From SXMI01 sp964391365 (GTDB lineage: Bacteria > Actinomycetota > Acidimicrobiia > Acidimicrobiales > Microtrichaceae): 13,863 nucleotides of DNA. Positions 1 to 6,672 of this stretch are shown here, piece after piece. Under the pieces are notes generated by a model. The model made no database searches, was not told the DNA's origin, and was given only the letters and a program-made list of their open reading frames with translations. The stretch is from positions 1 to 13,863 of the forward strand of contig CAYMKW010000082.1 in NCBI GenBank assembly GCA_964391365.1, read 5' to 3'. The translations under genes were made by a program, and so were the position numbers. The stretch's first letter is position 1, and the number at the start of each line of letters is the position of its first letter.

Positions 1-69
1 GGTGACCGGCAGATGCAGTTGATGGGTGTGCTGCTGGTCGGCTGCCTGTTCCTGGCGGTCTACCTGTGA
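1..69 (+). CDS. C-terminal fragment of a membrane protein (possibly UbiA-type prenyltransferase)
   Basis: Frame 1 is open from the window edge to a TGA at 67-69, giving the last 22 residues of a protein that begins upstream. The other two plus frames hit stops early. The fragment is a short polar start (GDRQ) followed by a strongly hydrophobic helix, so it is the last membrane segment of an integral membrane protein. Its stop overlaps the GTG start of the dprE1-like gene by four bases (GTGA), which implies translational coupling in one operon. Decaprenyl-phosphate phosphoribosyltransferase (UbiA family) makes the precursor of the DprE1 substrate and is a natural partner, but this identity is inferred from context; 22 residues cannot prove it. 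Confidence 0.6.
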   Translation, partial: GDRQMQLMGVLLVGCLFLAVYL

Positions 70-1439
70 GCGGTCCAGCCGGGTTCGAGGCGACCGAGGA
101 GCTGCTCGCCGGGTGGGGTCGGACCGCACCGACCCACGCCACGGTCGTCCACCCCCACACCGTCGAGGCGGCCGCCGACCTCGTGGCCGACACCAACGGA
201 CGGGGCATCGTGGCGCGCGGGTTGGGTCGGGGGTACGGCGACTGCGCCCAGAACGCCGGCGGCACCGTGCTCGACGGTCCGAGCCTGTCGGGGATGATCG
301 ACCTGGACTGGGAGCGGGGCATCGTCCGCGTCGGGGCCGGGACCAGCCTGGACGACCTGATGCGGTGGCTCGTGCCGCTCGGCTGGTTCGTGCCGGTCAC
401 CCCCGGGACCCGGATGGTGACGGTCGGCGGGGCGATCGCCGCGGACATCCACGGCAAGAACCACCACGTGAAGGGCTCGTTCGCCGAGCACGTGCTCGGG
501 CTCCGTCTGGTCGACGGGACCGGCGAGGTGCACGAGGTCACACCGGACGGGAACCCGGAGGTGTTCCGGGCGACCGCCGGCGGGATGGGGCTGACCGGCG
601 TCATCGTCGACGCCACGGTCCGGATGACGCCGATCACCTCGAGCCTGATCAGCGTGGACACCGACCGCACCGCCGACCTGGACGAGGTCATGCGCCTGAT
701 GGTCGAGGGCGACGCCGACTACGAGTACTCGGTGGCCTGGATCGACCTGATCGCCACGGGCCGCAACATGGGTCGCTCCATCCTGCAACGGGGCCGGTTC
801 GCCACCGGTGACCGGGCCCGGGCGGCCGGTCACGCCGATCCGCTCGGTTACGCGCCCAAGCAGCTGCCGTCACCGCCCGACCTGTTCCCATCGGGGCTGT
901 TGAACCGCCTGACGGTCAGGGCGTTCAACGAGCTCTGGTACCGCAAGGCGCCGACGGTCCGTCGTGACGAGCTGCAGACGATCGAGCAGTTCTTCCACCC
1001 GCTGGACATGATCGCCGAGTGGAATCGGATCTACGGGCCCCGGGGCTTCCTGCAGTGGCAGTTCGTCGTCCCCGACTCCGCCGGCGAGGTCGTGCGCATC
1101 GCCGTGGAGCGCCTGTCCGGGTCGGGCGTCTCGTCGTTCCTGGCGGTGCTCAAGCGGTTCGGCCCCGGCAACGAGCACTACCTGTCGTTCCCGCGGCAGG
1201 GGTGGACCCTGGCGTTGGACATCCCGGTGCTGCCCGGCCTGGACCGGCTGCTCGACGAGCTCGACGAGTTGGTCGTCGAGGCGGGCGGCGCCGTCTACCT
1301 GGCCAAGGACAGCCGGGTCCGACCCGAACTGGTCCCGCTCATGTACCCCGAGCTGGATCGCTGGCGGGAGGTGCGTTCCCGGCTCGATCCCGAGGGTCGC
1401 TTCCGCTCCGACCTGGCCCGCCGGCTCCGGCTCTGCTGA
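66..1439 (+). CDS. dprE1: Decaprenylphosphoryl-beta-D-ribose 2'-oxidase-like FAD enzyme (DprE1)
   Basis: This 457-residue protein matches mycobacterial DprE1 (461 aa) along its whole length. DprE1 oxidises decaprenyl-phospho-ribose, the first half of the epimerisation to decaprenyl-phospho-arabinose, the arabinose donor for cell-envelope polymers. Visible landmarks: LTGWGRTAP-like N-terminus (AGWGRTAP, residues 15-22), FAD-binding ARGLGRGYGD (50-59), PGTR...VGGAIAADIHGKNHH (113-134), with His129 matching the flavin-site His132, FLQWQF (328-333), and YLAKDSR with Lys414 matching catalytic Lys418. The cysteine in GWNICVDFP (Cys387 in M. tuberculosis) is Ala383 here (codon 1212-1214). The GTG start overlaps the upstream stop by four bases. 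No dprE2 follows; the next genes are on the opposite strand. The last 12 codons are duplicated at 1976-2013, and the final 101 bp are also read antisense by the DUF2442 gene. Confidence 0.93.
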   Translation: MSGPAGFEATEELLAGWGRTAPTHATVVHPHTVEAAADLVADTNGRGIVARGLGRGYGDCAQNAGGTVLDGPSLSGMIDLDWERGIVRVGAGTSLDDLMRWLVPLGWFVPVTPGTRMVTVGGAIAADIHGKNHHVKGSFAEHVLGLRLVDGTGEVHEVTPDGNPEVFRATAGGMGLTGVIVDATVRMTPITSSLISVDTDRTADLDEVMRLMVEGDADYEYSVAWIDLIATGRNMGRSILQRGRFATGDRARAAGHADPLGYAPKQLPSPPDLFPSGLLNRLTVRAFNELWYRKAPTVRRDELQTIEQFFHPLDMIAEWNRIYGPRGFLQWQFVVPDSAGEVVRIAVERLSGSGVSSFLAVLKRFGPGNEHYLSFPRQGWTLALDIPVLPGLDRLLDELDELVVEAGGAVYLAKDSRVRPELVPLMYPELDRWREVRSRLDPEGRFRSDLARRLRLC

Positions 1440-1686
1440 GCACCAGCTCTCGGAGCACCTCCGGGGCGAGGTCGGCGCCGTTGGGCCACACCACGGTGCC
1501 CAGTTCGCGGTCGACCGAGACCGAGGCGAAGTACCCAACGTCCTTGAGCGGCTCGAACATCGGCCCTCGGGCGGCCCGGATGCGAGCGGCCAGGTCGACG
1601 TCGCCAACGACGCCGTCGGCGAAACGGAGTCGGAGGCGGTGACCGCCGAGGTGCTCGGCGCCGGTGATGTCGTCGGAGTCATTCAT
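1339..1686 (-). CDS. DUF2442 domain protein with an acquired C-terminal tail
   Basis: Residues 1-82 of 115 match the DUF2442 family. They read HRLRLRFADGVVGDVDLA (16-33), then FEPLKDVGYFASVSVD and GTVVWPNGADLAPEVLREL (63-81), where the family normally ends. DUF2442 genes commonly sit beside DUF4160 genes. The pair has been regarded as toxin-antitoxin-like, but I know of no settled function. The ATG at 1686 overlaps the DUF4160 stop by four bases (ATGA), so the two are translationally coupled. The oddity is the end: from residue 83 on, the frame reads through the 38-bp repeat and 65 bp more of dprE1 antisense DNA before a stop. The last 33 residues (Gly/Pro/Arg/Ala-rich) are therefore not a native tail. 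The original stop was probably lost on insertion. Confidence 0.82.
   Translation of the reverse strand: MNDSDDITGAEHLGGHRLRLRFADGVVGDVDLAARIRAARGPMFEPLKDVGYFASVSVDRELGTVVWPNGADLAPEVLRELVLSRAGAGGPGRSGSDPRDRAGNAPPASDPARGT
1404..1441. repeat. 38-bp direct repeat, left copy (dprE1 3' end)
   Basis: This is a perfect 38-base match to 1976-2013 in the same orientation, offset by 572 bp. The left copy comprises the last codons of dprE1 (encoding DLARRLRLC and the stop) plus two bases. The bases on both sides differ between the copies, so the repeat has sharp borders. It bounds the DUF4160/DUF2442 pair together with the right copy. Confidence 0.95.
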
Positions 1687-1943
1687 GGCAGCGGCTCGAT
1701 GCTCACCAGCGGTTGCTCCCGCTCGGCGCGATTCCAGTTGTCGGTCAGCTCGTCTCGGTGCAGATCCGTCCAGTCCCGAACGAGGGTGAGCGCCCGGCGC
1801 GGAAGGAATCCGTGCAGCACGTCGCCGGTCGAGATGGTGATCTGGGCCCGATGGTCACCGTACCGCGCATGAACGTGCGGCGGTGGGTGGTCCCCGTAGA
1901 ACATGGCGACGACGACGCCGTGGAACGCAGAGATCCGGGGCAT
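1683..1943 (-). CDS. DUF4160 domain protein
   Basis: This 86-residue protein is a full-length DUF4160 member. It has the family start MPRISAFHG, the FYGDHPPPHVHARYG stretch (15-29), the TGDVLHGFLPRRAL block, and the RDWTDLHRDEL...NWNRA C-terminal helix. The His-rich HPPPHVHARY motif is the hallmark of the family. No biochemical role is established. Constant pairing with DUF2442 suggests a two-component small module, perhaps toxin-antitoxin-like (inference). The ATG at 1943 is preferred because it begins the family motif and because a TANNNT -10 element (TACGTT, 1955-1950) ends exactly six bases before it, as expected for a leaderless mRNA. No Shine-Dalgarno sequence is visible. The stop overlaps the DUF2442 start. 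Confidence 0.85.
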   Translation of the reverse strand: MPRISAFHGVVVAMFYGDHPPPHVHARYGDHRAQITISTGDVLHGFLPRRALTLVRDWTDLHRDELTDNWNRAEREQPLVSIEPLP

Positions 1944-1949
1944 GGCCGG

Positions 1950-1978
1950 AACGTACCGACGGCGTGCGACACCGTCGC
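1950..1978 (-). promoter_or_regulatory. Leaderless -10 element and inverted repeat upstream of DUF4160
   Basis: Read on the minus strand, TACGTT (1955-1950) fits the actinobacterial TANNNT -10 consensus and lies six bases before the ATG at 1943, so transcription should start at or next to the A of ATG. Just upstream is an inverted repeat, GCGAC-acc-GTCGC (1966-1978), which overlaps the -35 region and could be an operator, for example for autoregulation. The operator role is conjecture; a 5-bp-arm repeat is not rare in DNA this rich in GC. Confidence 0.4.
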
Positions 1979-2013
1979 TCCGACCTGGCCCGCCGGCTCC
2001 GGCTCTGCTGAGC
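1976..2013. repeat. 38-bp direct repeat, right copy
   Basis: This copy is identical to 1404-1441. It is noncoding and lies between the DUF4160 promoter region and the end of the ugp operon. The remaining intergenic DNA (2014-2056) shows only a weak hairpin with CCGAC/GTCGG arms and no T-tract, so there is no convincing terminator for the ugp operon. Confidence 0.95.
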
Positions 2014-2056
2014 GCGGCGCCGACGGGCCGGTCGGTGGAGTTCGTGCCGGCCGGGT

Positions 2057-3586
2057 TCAGCCGCCGACGTCCGCGGCGTACGCGTCGAGCGCAGCCTGGA
2101 ACTTGGCGTTGGCCCCGTCGAGCGCCGGCTGGATGGGGGCGTTGGACAACATGACGTTGTCCATGGCCGTGCGGACCTCGGTGCGGAACGAGTTGTACGG
2201 GCCGATCACCGGACCGGGGAACTCGGGGTCGAGCGACTTCAGGCTCTGGTAGGCGACGTTGAGCCCCTGGCCCTTGGGGGTCGAGTTGAACTCCGCCTGC
2301 AGGGCCGGGTCGTCTGCGGCCGACTGGAGGATGGGGAGGTACGAGCCCTGCAGGGTCCAGGCCACCTGGTTCGGGGTCTGGAGGAAGAACTCGAGGAAGT
2401 CCCAGCCGCCGGCGATTGCCGCGTCGTCGGGCCCGTCGACCAGGTACCAACCGGAGCCGCCGATCTGACCCTTGCCGGCGCCGGTGATCCCCGGCGTGGG
2501 CCCGAACGCGATCTTCAGGCTCTGGTCGACATCGGCGTTCACGCCCTCGGACGACAGGGCCGACTCGTCGACCTGTCCCGACAGGAGCGCGGCGACCGTC
2601 GAGATGGCGGTCGAGGTCTGGATCAGCATGGCCGAGGTCTTGTTGTTGATGGCCAGGTACTCGTCCACACCGCTCGCCGTCGACGGGATCGCCTTCAGGA
2701 GCCCGTCGGCGACCATGCCCTGGAGCCACTCCATGATCTTGGTCGTCTCCGGCTGGAGCAGCTCGGACTGTGTGGCGAGCCCGGCCCGGCCGTTCTCGTT
2801 GTTGACCAGCGTCTTGCCGTCACCGGTCATCCAGTGCTCCAGGTACCAGGAGTCGACCTTCATGACGAGCGGCGCCTGCAGGCCGGGGATGTTCGCGGCC
2901 TTCATCTGCTCGGCGGTGGTGCGCAGCTCCTCGAGGGTGCCCGGGAGCTTCGTCGGGTCGAGCCCGGCGGCCTTCATGATGTTCTCGTTGGCGTAGAGCA
3001 CCGGGGTCGACACGCTGAACGCCGCCGGCCACAGGATGCCGTCGACCGTGTAGGCGGCGGTGACCGCCGGGAGGATCGCGTCGTAGACGGCCTCCGAGCC
3101 GGGGTCGGCCGCGATGCACGACGACGCCGGCACGACCGTGCCGGAGTCGATCATGAACTGCGTGGTCGTGTCCTCGGTGAGGACGATGTCCGGCAGCGAC
3201 GCCGGATCGGCGAGCCGGTCCTCGTACTTCTTCAGCAGCTCCTCGTAGCTGCCCTGGGACTCGACCAGGACCCGCACCTTCTGCTGGGAGGCGTTGTACT
3301 TGGTCGCGAGCTCCTCGAGGGTCGTCTTGGTCAGGCCGGCGTAGGCGTGCCAGACCGTGACGTCGACCGGTCCCGCTGCAGACTCGAGGGCGGCAACGGG
3401 GCACAGGGACGGATCGACCTGGGCCGACTGCTCCTCGCCGCCTCCGCCGGAGCCGCCGGAGCCGCCGGAGCCGGACTCCTCGCTGTTGCCGCCGCAGGCT
3501 GCGGCCAGCAGGGCCAGGGCGGCCACGGGGGCGAGCCACCAACGTGAGCGGCGTCGCCTCGGGTCGGATGATTCGGAACGGTGCAT
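2057..3586 (-). CDS. ugpB: ABC importer substrate-binding lipoprotein, UgpB-like
   Basis: This 509-residue extracytoplasmic solute-binding protein is family 1 (UgpB/MalE type). Residues 10-16 are Arg-rich, 18-30 are hydrophobic, and a lipobox-like LAAAC places the lipid-anchored cysteine at Cys31. A Gly/Ser/Glu linker follows (32-53), encoded partly by 9-bp tandem repeats near 3445-3475. The mature domain opens with VDVTVWHAY (74-82); the WH pair is typical of UgpB proteins. Cys62 and Cys157 could form a disulfide. It should capture the substrate outside the membrane and hand it to the two permeases encoded just upstream. Glycerol-3-phosphate or a glycerophosphodiester is the likely ligand by family, but a sugar is not excluded. 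The ATG at 3586 has a good AGGAG ribosome-binding site seven bases away (3594-3598). It is the last gene of the operon, 31 bp after ugpE. Confidence 0.88.
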   Translation of the reverse strand: MHRSESSDPRRRRSRWWLAPVAALALLAAACGGNSEESGSGGSGGSGGGGEEQSAQVDPSLCPVAALESAAGPVDVTVWHAYAGLTKTTLEELATKYNASQQKVRVLVESQGSYEELLKKYEDRLADPASLPDIVLTEDTTTQFMIDSGTVVPASSCIAADPGSEAVYDAILPAVTAAYTVDGILWPAAFSVSTPVLYANENIMKAAGLDPTKLPGTLEELRTTAEQMKAANIPGLQAPLVMKVDSWYLEHWMTGDGKTLVNNENGRAGLATQSELLQPETTKIMEWLQGMVADGLLKAIPSTASGVDEYLAINNKTSAMLIQTSTAISTVAALLSGQVDESALSSEGVNADVDQSLKIAFGPTPGITGAGKGQIGGSGWYLVDGPDDAAIAGGWDFLEFFLQTPNQVAWTLQGSYLPILQSAADDPALQAEFNSTPKGQGLNVAYQSLKSLDPEFPGPVIGPYNSFRTEVRTAMDNVMLSNAPIQPALDGANAKFQAALDAYAADVGG

Positions 3587-3617
3587 GGAGGTGCTCCTGT
3601 CTGGTGTGCGGGGGAAC

Positions 3618-4502
3618 TCAGCCCTTGACCGCGCCGGCCGTCAGGCCGCGGATCATCTGGCGTTGGAAGAAGATCAGCAGGGCGAGCAGCGGCAGTGCCG
3701 CCAGGATCGCCGCGGCGAAGCCGATGTTGAGCCGGTCGACGCGGTCCGATCCGATGCTGCGGAGGGCGACCTGCACGGTCTGCCAGGTCCGCTGGTCGGT
3801 GGCGAACCGCGGCCAGACGTACTGGTTCCAGGCGCCCAGGAACGCGATCACCACGAAGCTGCCGATGATCGGCTTGGTCATGGGGACGGCCACGCGGAAC
3901 AGGAACCGGAGGTGGCCGTAGCCGTCGAGCTGGCTGGCGTCGAGCAGGTCGCGTGGCACCCCGGCGAACCCCTGGCGGATCAGGAAGATGCCGAACGCCG
4001 TCGCCAGGAACGGGACGGTGAGGCCCTGCATGCTGTTGAGCCAGCCCAGGTTCCGGACGGTCTCCAGGTTGGCGATCAGTGTGACCTCGATGGGCAGGAG
4101 CAGCGTCCCGATGACGACGACGAACATCGCCGTCTTGCCGGGGAAGTCCAGGAACGCGAACGCGTAGGCCGCCAGCACGGACGTGATCAGCTGCACCACG
4201 ACGATGATGACGGTCACGAGCAGTGACAGCGTCATGGCCCGGCCCAGGTCGGCCTCGGTGAAGGCCTTGATGAAGACGTCCCACTCGACGTCGACCGGAT
4301 GGAGGGGCTGGCCCTGCTTGACGTACTCGAGCGGGTTCGACAGCGCCCGCAGGATGAGCATGTAGATGGGAAACAGGATGATGAGCGACAGCGCCGTCAG
4401 GACCAGGTACCAGCCGATGTCTGCGGGCCGGACCCGGCGCTTGGCGGTCGGGTGGAGGGGGGTGGCCGGCTGGACCGGGGTGTCGGTCGGCTCAGTCGCC
4501 AT
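3618..4502 (-). CDS. ugpE: ABC importer permease, UgpE-like
   Basis: This 294-residue inner-membrane permease belongs to the MalG/UgpE group. Hydrophobic segments are visible near residues 30-52, 90-115, 124-146, 160-176, 210-230 and 258-280, consistent with six membrane helices. The cytoplasmic coupling loop (EAA-like motif LLDASQLDGYG, 187-197), which contacts the ATPase, is followed by PMTKP and the UgpE-typical GAWNQYVWP (223-231). The C-terminus RGLTAGAVKG is also common in this group. The ATG at 4502 lies 11 bp inside the end of ugpA, so translation is probably coupled; no strong ribosome-binding site is visible. It should pair with UgpA as the two halves of the channel. Confidence 0.9.
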   Translation of the reverse strand: MATEPTDTPVQPATPLHPTAKRRVRPADIGWYLVLTALSLIILFPIYMLILRALSNPLEYVKQGQPLHPVDVEWDVFIKAFTEADLGRAMTLSLLVTVIIVVVQLITSVLAAYAFAFLDFPGKTAMFVVVIGTLLLPIEVTLIANLETVRNLGWLNSMQGLTVPFLATAFGIFLIRQGFAGVPRDLLDASQLDGYGHLRFLFRVAVPMTKPIIGSFVVIAFLGAWNQYVWPRFATDQRTWQTVQVALRSIGSDRVDRLNIGFAAAILAALPLLALLIFFQRQMIRGLTAGAVKG

Positions 4503-5430
4503 AGTGCACCCGCTTGGAGAGCAGTGAGTACTGGACCGCCGCGACGACGGCGGTCAGCGCGAACAGGCCGATCGACAACCCGGACCGGACGTCGAGCGAA
4601 CGGGTGCCCTTGGGGTCGGCGATCTTGTAGAGGAGCGTCTCGGTGCTGTCGCCCGGTCCGCCACCGGTCAGGAATTCGATCTGGGCGTACGCCTGCAGCG
4701 CGCTGATGACGAGCACGACGGCCAGGAAGAGCAGGGCGGGGGAGATGAGCGGCACCGTGATGCGGAAGAACCGGCGGGTGGCACTGAACCCGTCCAGGGT
4801 GGCGGCCTCGGTGAGTTCGTCGGGCACGGCCTGGAGCGCCGCCAGGATGACGATGAACGTGAGCCCGAGGTTCTGCCACACCGTGGTCAGGGCGACGGCG
4901 AACATGGCCGACCTCGGGTTGTTCAGGCTGAGCCAGGGCACGTCCTTGAAGTAGCCGACCTCCGGGTTCACCAGGGTGAAGAACACCACCGAGGCGACGG
5001 CCACCGAGGTGGCGACGGTCGAGGAGAAGACCGTCTGGAAGATCTTGATGCCCTTGAGTCGACGGTGGGCGGCCACGGCGAGCAGCACGCCGAGCCCGAG
5101 CCCGAGGGGCACCGTGTAGACCATGAACTGGAACGAGTGGAGCAGGCCCGAGGTGAAGTCGTTGCTGGTCAGCGTGTCCCAGAGCTGCCCGAAGCCGACC
5201 CAGGTGGCCTCCTTGTTCCGGAACCGCGGCTGTCGGTGCGTGGCGTACCAGAAGAGCCGGTAGAGCGGGTAGTACGCGAACGCCGCGAACAGCAGCACCG
5301 CCGGCGCCAGGAAGGCGTAGGCCATGAGGGCATCACGGGTGCGCCGTCCGCCAGTGCGGGACGGACGACTCGTCCCCCCGGGGACGGCGAGGTCCTCGGC
5401 AGCCGCCTCGGCTGAGGGCATGTCGCTCAC
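4492..5430 (-). CDS. ugpA: ABC importer permease, UgpA-like
   Basis: This 312-residue permease belongs to the MalF/UgpA group. A cytoplasmic N-terminal tail of about 33 residues precedes the first helix (35-56). Further hydrophobic segments lie near 100-121, 134-154, 175-198, 230-250 and 285-302. The EAA coupling loop is clear: ELTEAATLDGFSATRRFF (205-222), followed by ITVPLISP. GGGPGDSTETLLYKI (256-270) is typical of sugar and glycerophosphate importers. The start could be GTG at 5430 or the in-frame ATG at 5421; neither has a decisive ribosome-binding site. Seven bases separate the GTG from the end of ugpC, and the 3' end overlaps ugpE by 11 bp, so the operon is tight. Confidence 0.9.
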   Translation of the reverse strand: MSDMPSAEAAAEDLAVPGGTSRPSRTGGRRTRDALMAYAFLAPAVLLFAAFAYYPLYRLFWYATHRQPRFRNKEATWVGFGQLWDTLTSNDFTSGLLHSFQFMVYTVPLGLGLGVLLAVAAHRRLKGIKIFQTVFSSTVATSVAVASVVFFTLVNPEVGYFKDVPWLSLNNPRSAMFAVALTTVWQNLGLTFIVILAALQAVPDELTEAATLDGFSATRRFFRITVPLISPALLFLAVVLVISALQAYAQIEFLTGGGPGDSTETLLYKIADPKGTRSLDVRSGLSIGLFALTAVVAAVQYSLLSKRVHYGD

Positions 5431-5437
5431 CGGCGGC

Positions 5438-6520
5438 TCAGTTCGTCCGCCAGGTGGTGGCCTGGTCGAAGAGGTGGACCCGATCGGCGTCGACCGTCAG
5501 GTGGACGGGCTCGCCGACCCGGACGTCGGGGCCGTCGCTCGGCTCCCGGACGACGAGGCGCTCGCCGCCGCAGCGCACGATGACGTGTCGTTCGTGGCCG
5601 AGCAGCTCGACGTTCTCCGCCAGGCCCTCCAGGTGCGACGGCGAGGTGGCGACGTGCAGGTGCTCGGGCCGCACGCCGGCGACGACCGCGGCTCCCTCCC
5701 GGGCGGTGCCCGGGTCGGCGACGGGCACGATGCCGGCGGTGGTCTGCACGGCGGCGCCGTCGGCGGCGTTGACGGCGGTCCCCGGCAGGGTGTTCATGGG
5801 CGGGCTGCCGATGAACCCGGCGACGAACAGGTTGGCCGGCCGCTCGTAGACCGCCTGGGGTTCGCCGACCTGCTGCAGTCGGCCGCCGCTCATGATGGCG
5901 ATCCGGTCCGCCATGGTCATGGCCTCGACCTGGTCGTGCGTGACGTAGACGAACGTCGTGCCCAGGCGACGGTGCAGCTCGACGAGCTCGAGTCGCGTCT
6001 GGGTGCGCAGCTTCGCGTCCAGGTTCGACAGCGGCTCTTCCATGAGGAACACCTCGGGGCGACGGACGATGGCCCGGGCCAGGGCGACCCGCTGGCGCTG
6101 GCCGCCGGACAGCTCACCCGGCTTGCGGCTCAGGTACTCGCTCAGTCCGAGCGTCTCGGCCGCCTCGGCGACGCGGCGCGAACGTTCGCCGGCCTCGACC
6201 CGGGTGCTGCGGTTGGCGACGAGTGGGGACTCGATGTTCTGGGCCACCGTCATGTGCGGGTAGAGCGCGTAGCTCTGGAAGACCATGGCGATGTCCCGGT
6301 CACGGGGCGGGACATCGTTGACGATCCGCTCGCCGATCTGCAGCGTTCCGTCGCTGATCTCCTCGAGTCCGGCGATCATGCGGAGGGCCGTCGACTTCCC
6401 ACACCCGGACGGGCCGAGCAGGACCATGAACTCGCCGTCGCGGACGTCCAGGGTCAGTTCGTCGACGGCGACGACGTCGCCGTAGCGCTTGGTGATCCGA
6501 TCGAAGGCGACCCCGCTCAC
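5438..6520 (-). CDS. ugpC: ABC importer ATPase, UgpC/MsmX-like
   Basis: This 360-residue ATPase energises import by the neighbouring permeases. Walker A is GPSGCGKST (36-44), the Q-loop is VFQSYALYPHMTV (80-92), the signature is LSGGQRQR (137-144) and the switch histidine is His195 in THD. The C-terminal third (about 245-360), with GVRPEHL, is the regulatory TOBE domain of the MalK/UgpC subgroup. The Walker B block reads VFLMEEPLSNLDAKLR: Glu161 stands where almost all relatives have Asp, next to the catalytic Glu162 (codons GAA GAG). The start is GTG at 6520; the ribosome-binding site is weak (GAAGGG, rather far upstream). It is the first gene of the four-gene operon. MsmX-type ATPases can serve several importers, so it may not be dedicated to this one. 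Confidence 0.92.
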   Translation of the reverse strand: MSGVAFDRITKRYGDVVAVDELTLDVRDGEFMVLLGPSGCGKSTALRMIAGLEEISDGTLQIGERIVNDVPPRDRDIAMVFQSYALYPHMTVAQNIESPLVANRSTRVEAGERSRRVAEAAETLGLSEYLSRKPGELSGGQRQRVALARAIVRRPEVFLMEEPLSNLDAKLRTQTRLELVELHRRLGTTFVYVTHDQVEAMTMADRIAIMSGGRLQQVGEPQAVYERPANLFVAGFIGSPPMNTLPGTAVNAADGAAVQTTAGIVPVADPGTAREGAAVVAGVRPEHLHVATSPSHLEGLAENVELLGHERHVIVRCGGERLVVREPSDGPDVRVGEPVHLTVDADRVHLFDQATTWRTN

Positions 6521-6640
6521 CGGTTCCGACCCTTCATCGATGGTTGATCGCTGCTGCGCACGTCGTCACTGCTCGGCACGATGGCGTTCGCTCCCTGCAC
6601 TGCTCCGGTCGCATGACCGCGGGTCCGGCCCGGTGGGCGC

Positions 6641-6670
6641 AGGATAGGTCAGCGCAGGGGCGTGCGTCAG
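6641..6670 (-). promoter_or_regulatory. Candidate promoter of the ugp operon
   Basis: On the minus strand, CTGACG (6670-6665) and TATCCT (6646-6641) are separated by 18 bp and resemble a -35/-10 pair; the -10 fits TANNNT. Transcription would begin near 6634 and leave a leader of about 115 bases before the GTG at 6520. The -35 box lies at the end of the upstream 164-residue gene. In the rest of the leader I see no riboswitch, attenuator or convincing operator. Confidence 0.4.
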
Positions 6671-6672
6671 CG

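Larger units (their letters stand above)
1404..2013. mobile_element. Putative repeat-flanked gene cassette inserted at the 3' end of dprE1
   Basis: The two perfect 38-bp direct repeats enclose 534 bp that hold only a promoter-like element and two small minus-strand genes (DUF4160, DUF2442). Removing one repeat plus the enclosed DNA would leave dprE1 intact, with the same stop codon, followed directly by the sequence at 2014 that leads to the ugp operon. That is the geometry of an insertion which duplicates or rebuilds a gene end, as site-specific elements do at tRNA and other 3' ends. No integrase, transposase or terminal inverted repeats are present, so the mechanism is unknown. Recombination of a circular molecule at short homology, a mobilised non-autonomous element, or an assembly artefact are all possible. 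The repeat is seen; the mobility is inferred. Confidence 0.45.

Noticed and set aside
60..833. A 257-codon minus-strand open frame opposite dprE1
   Set aside because: It is antisense shadow of a gene conserved over its whole length.
3445..3475. Nine-base repeats in ugpB as a mobile or regulatory repeat
   Set aside because: They encode the Gly/Ser linker after the lipobox, a normal low-complexity tether in lipoproteins.
5324..6547. A 407-codon plus-strand open frame opposite ugpC and the start of ugpA
   Set aside because: It is the shadow of two clear ABC-transporter genes. It has no ribosome-binding site and no recognisable motif.
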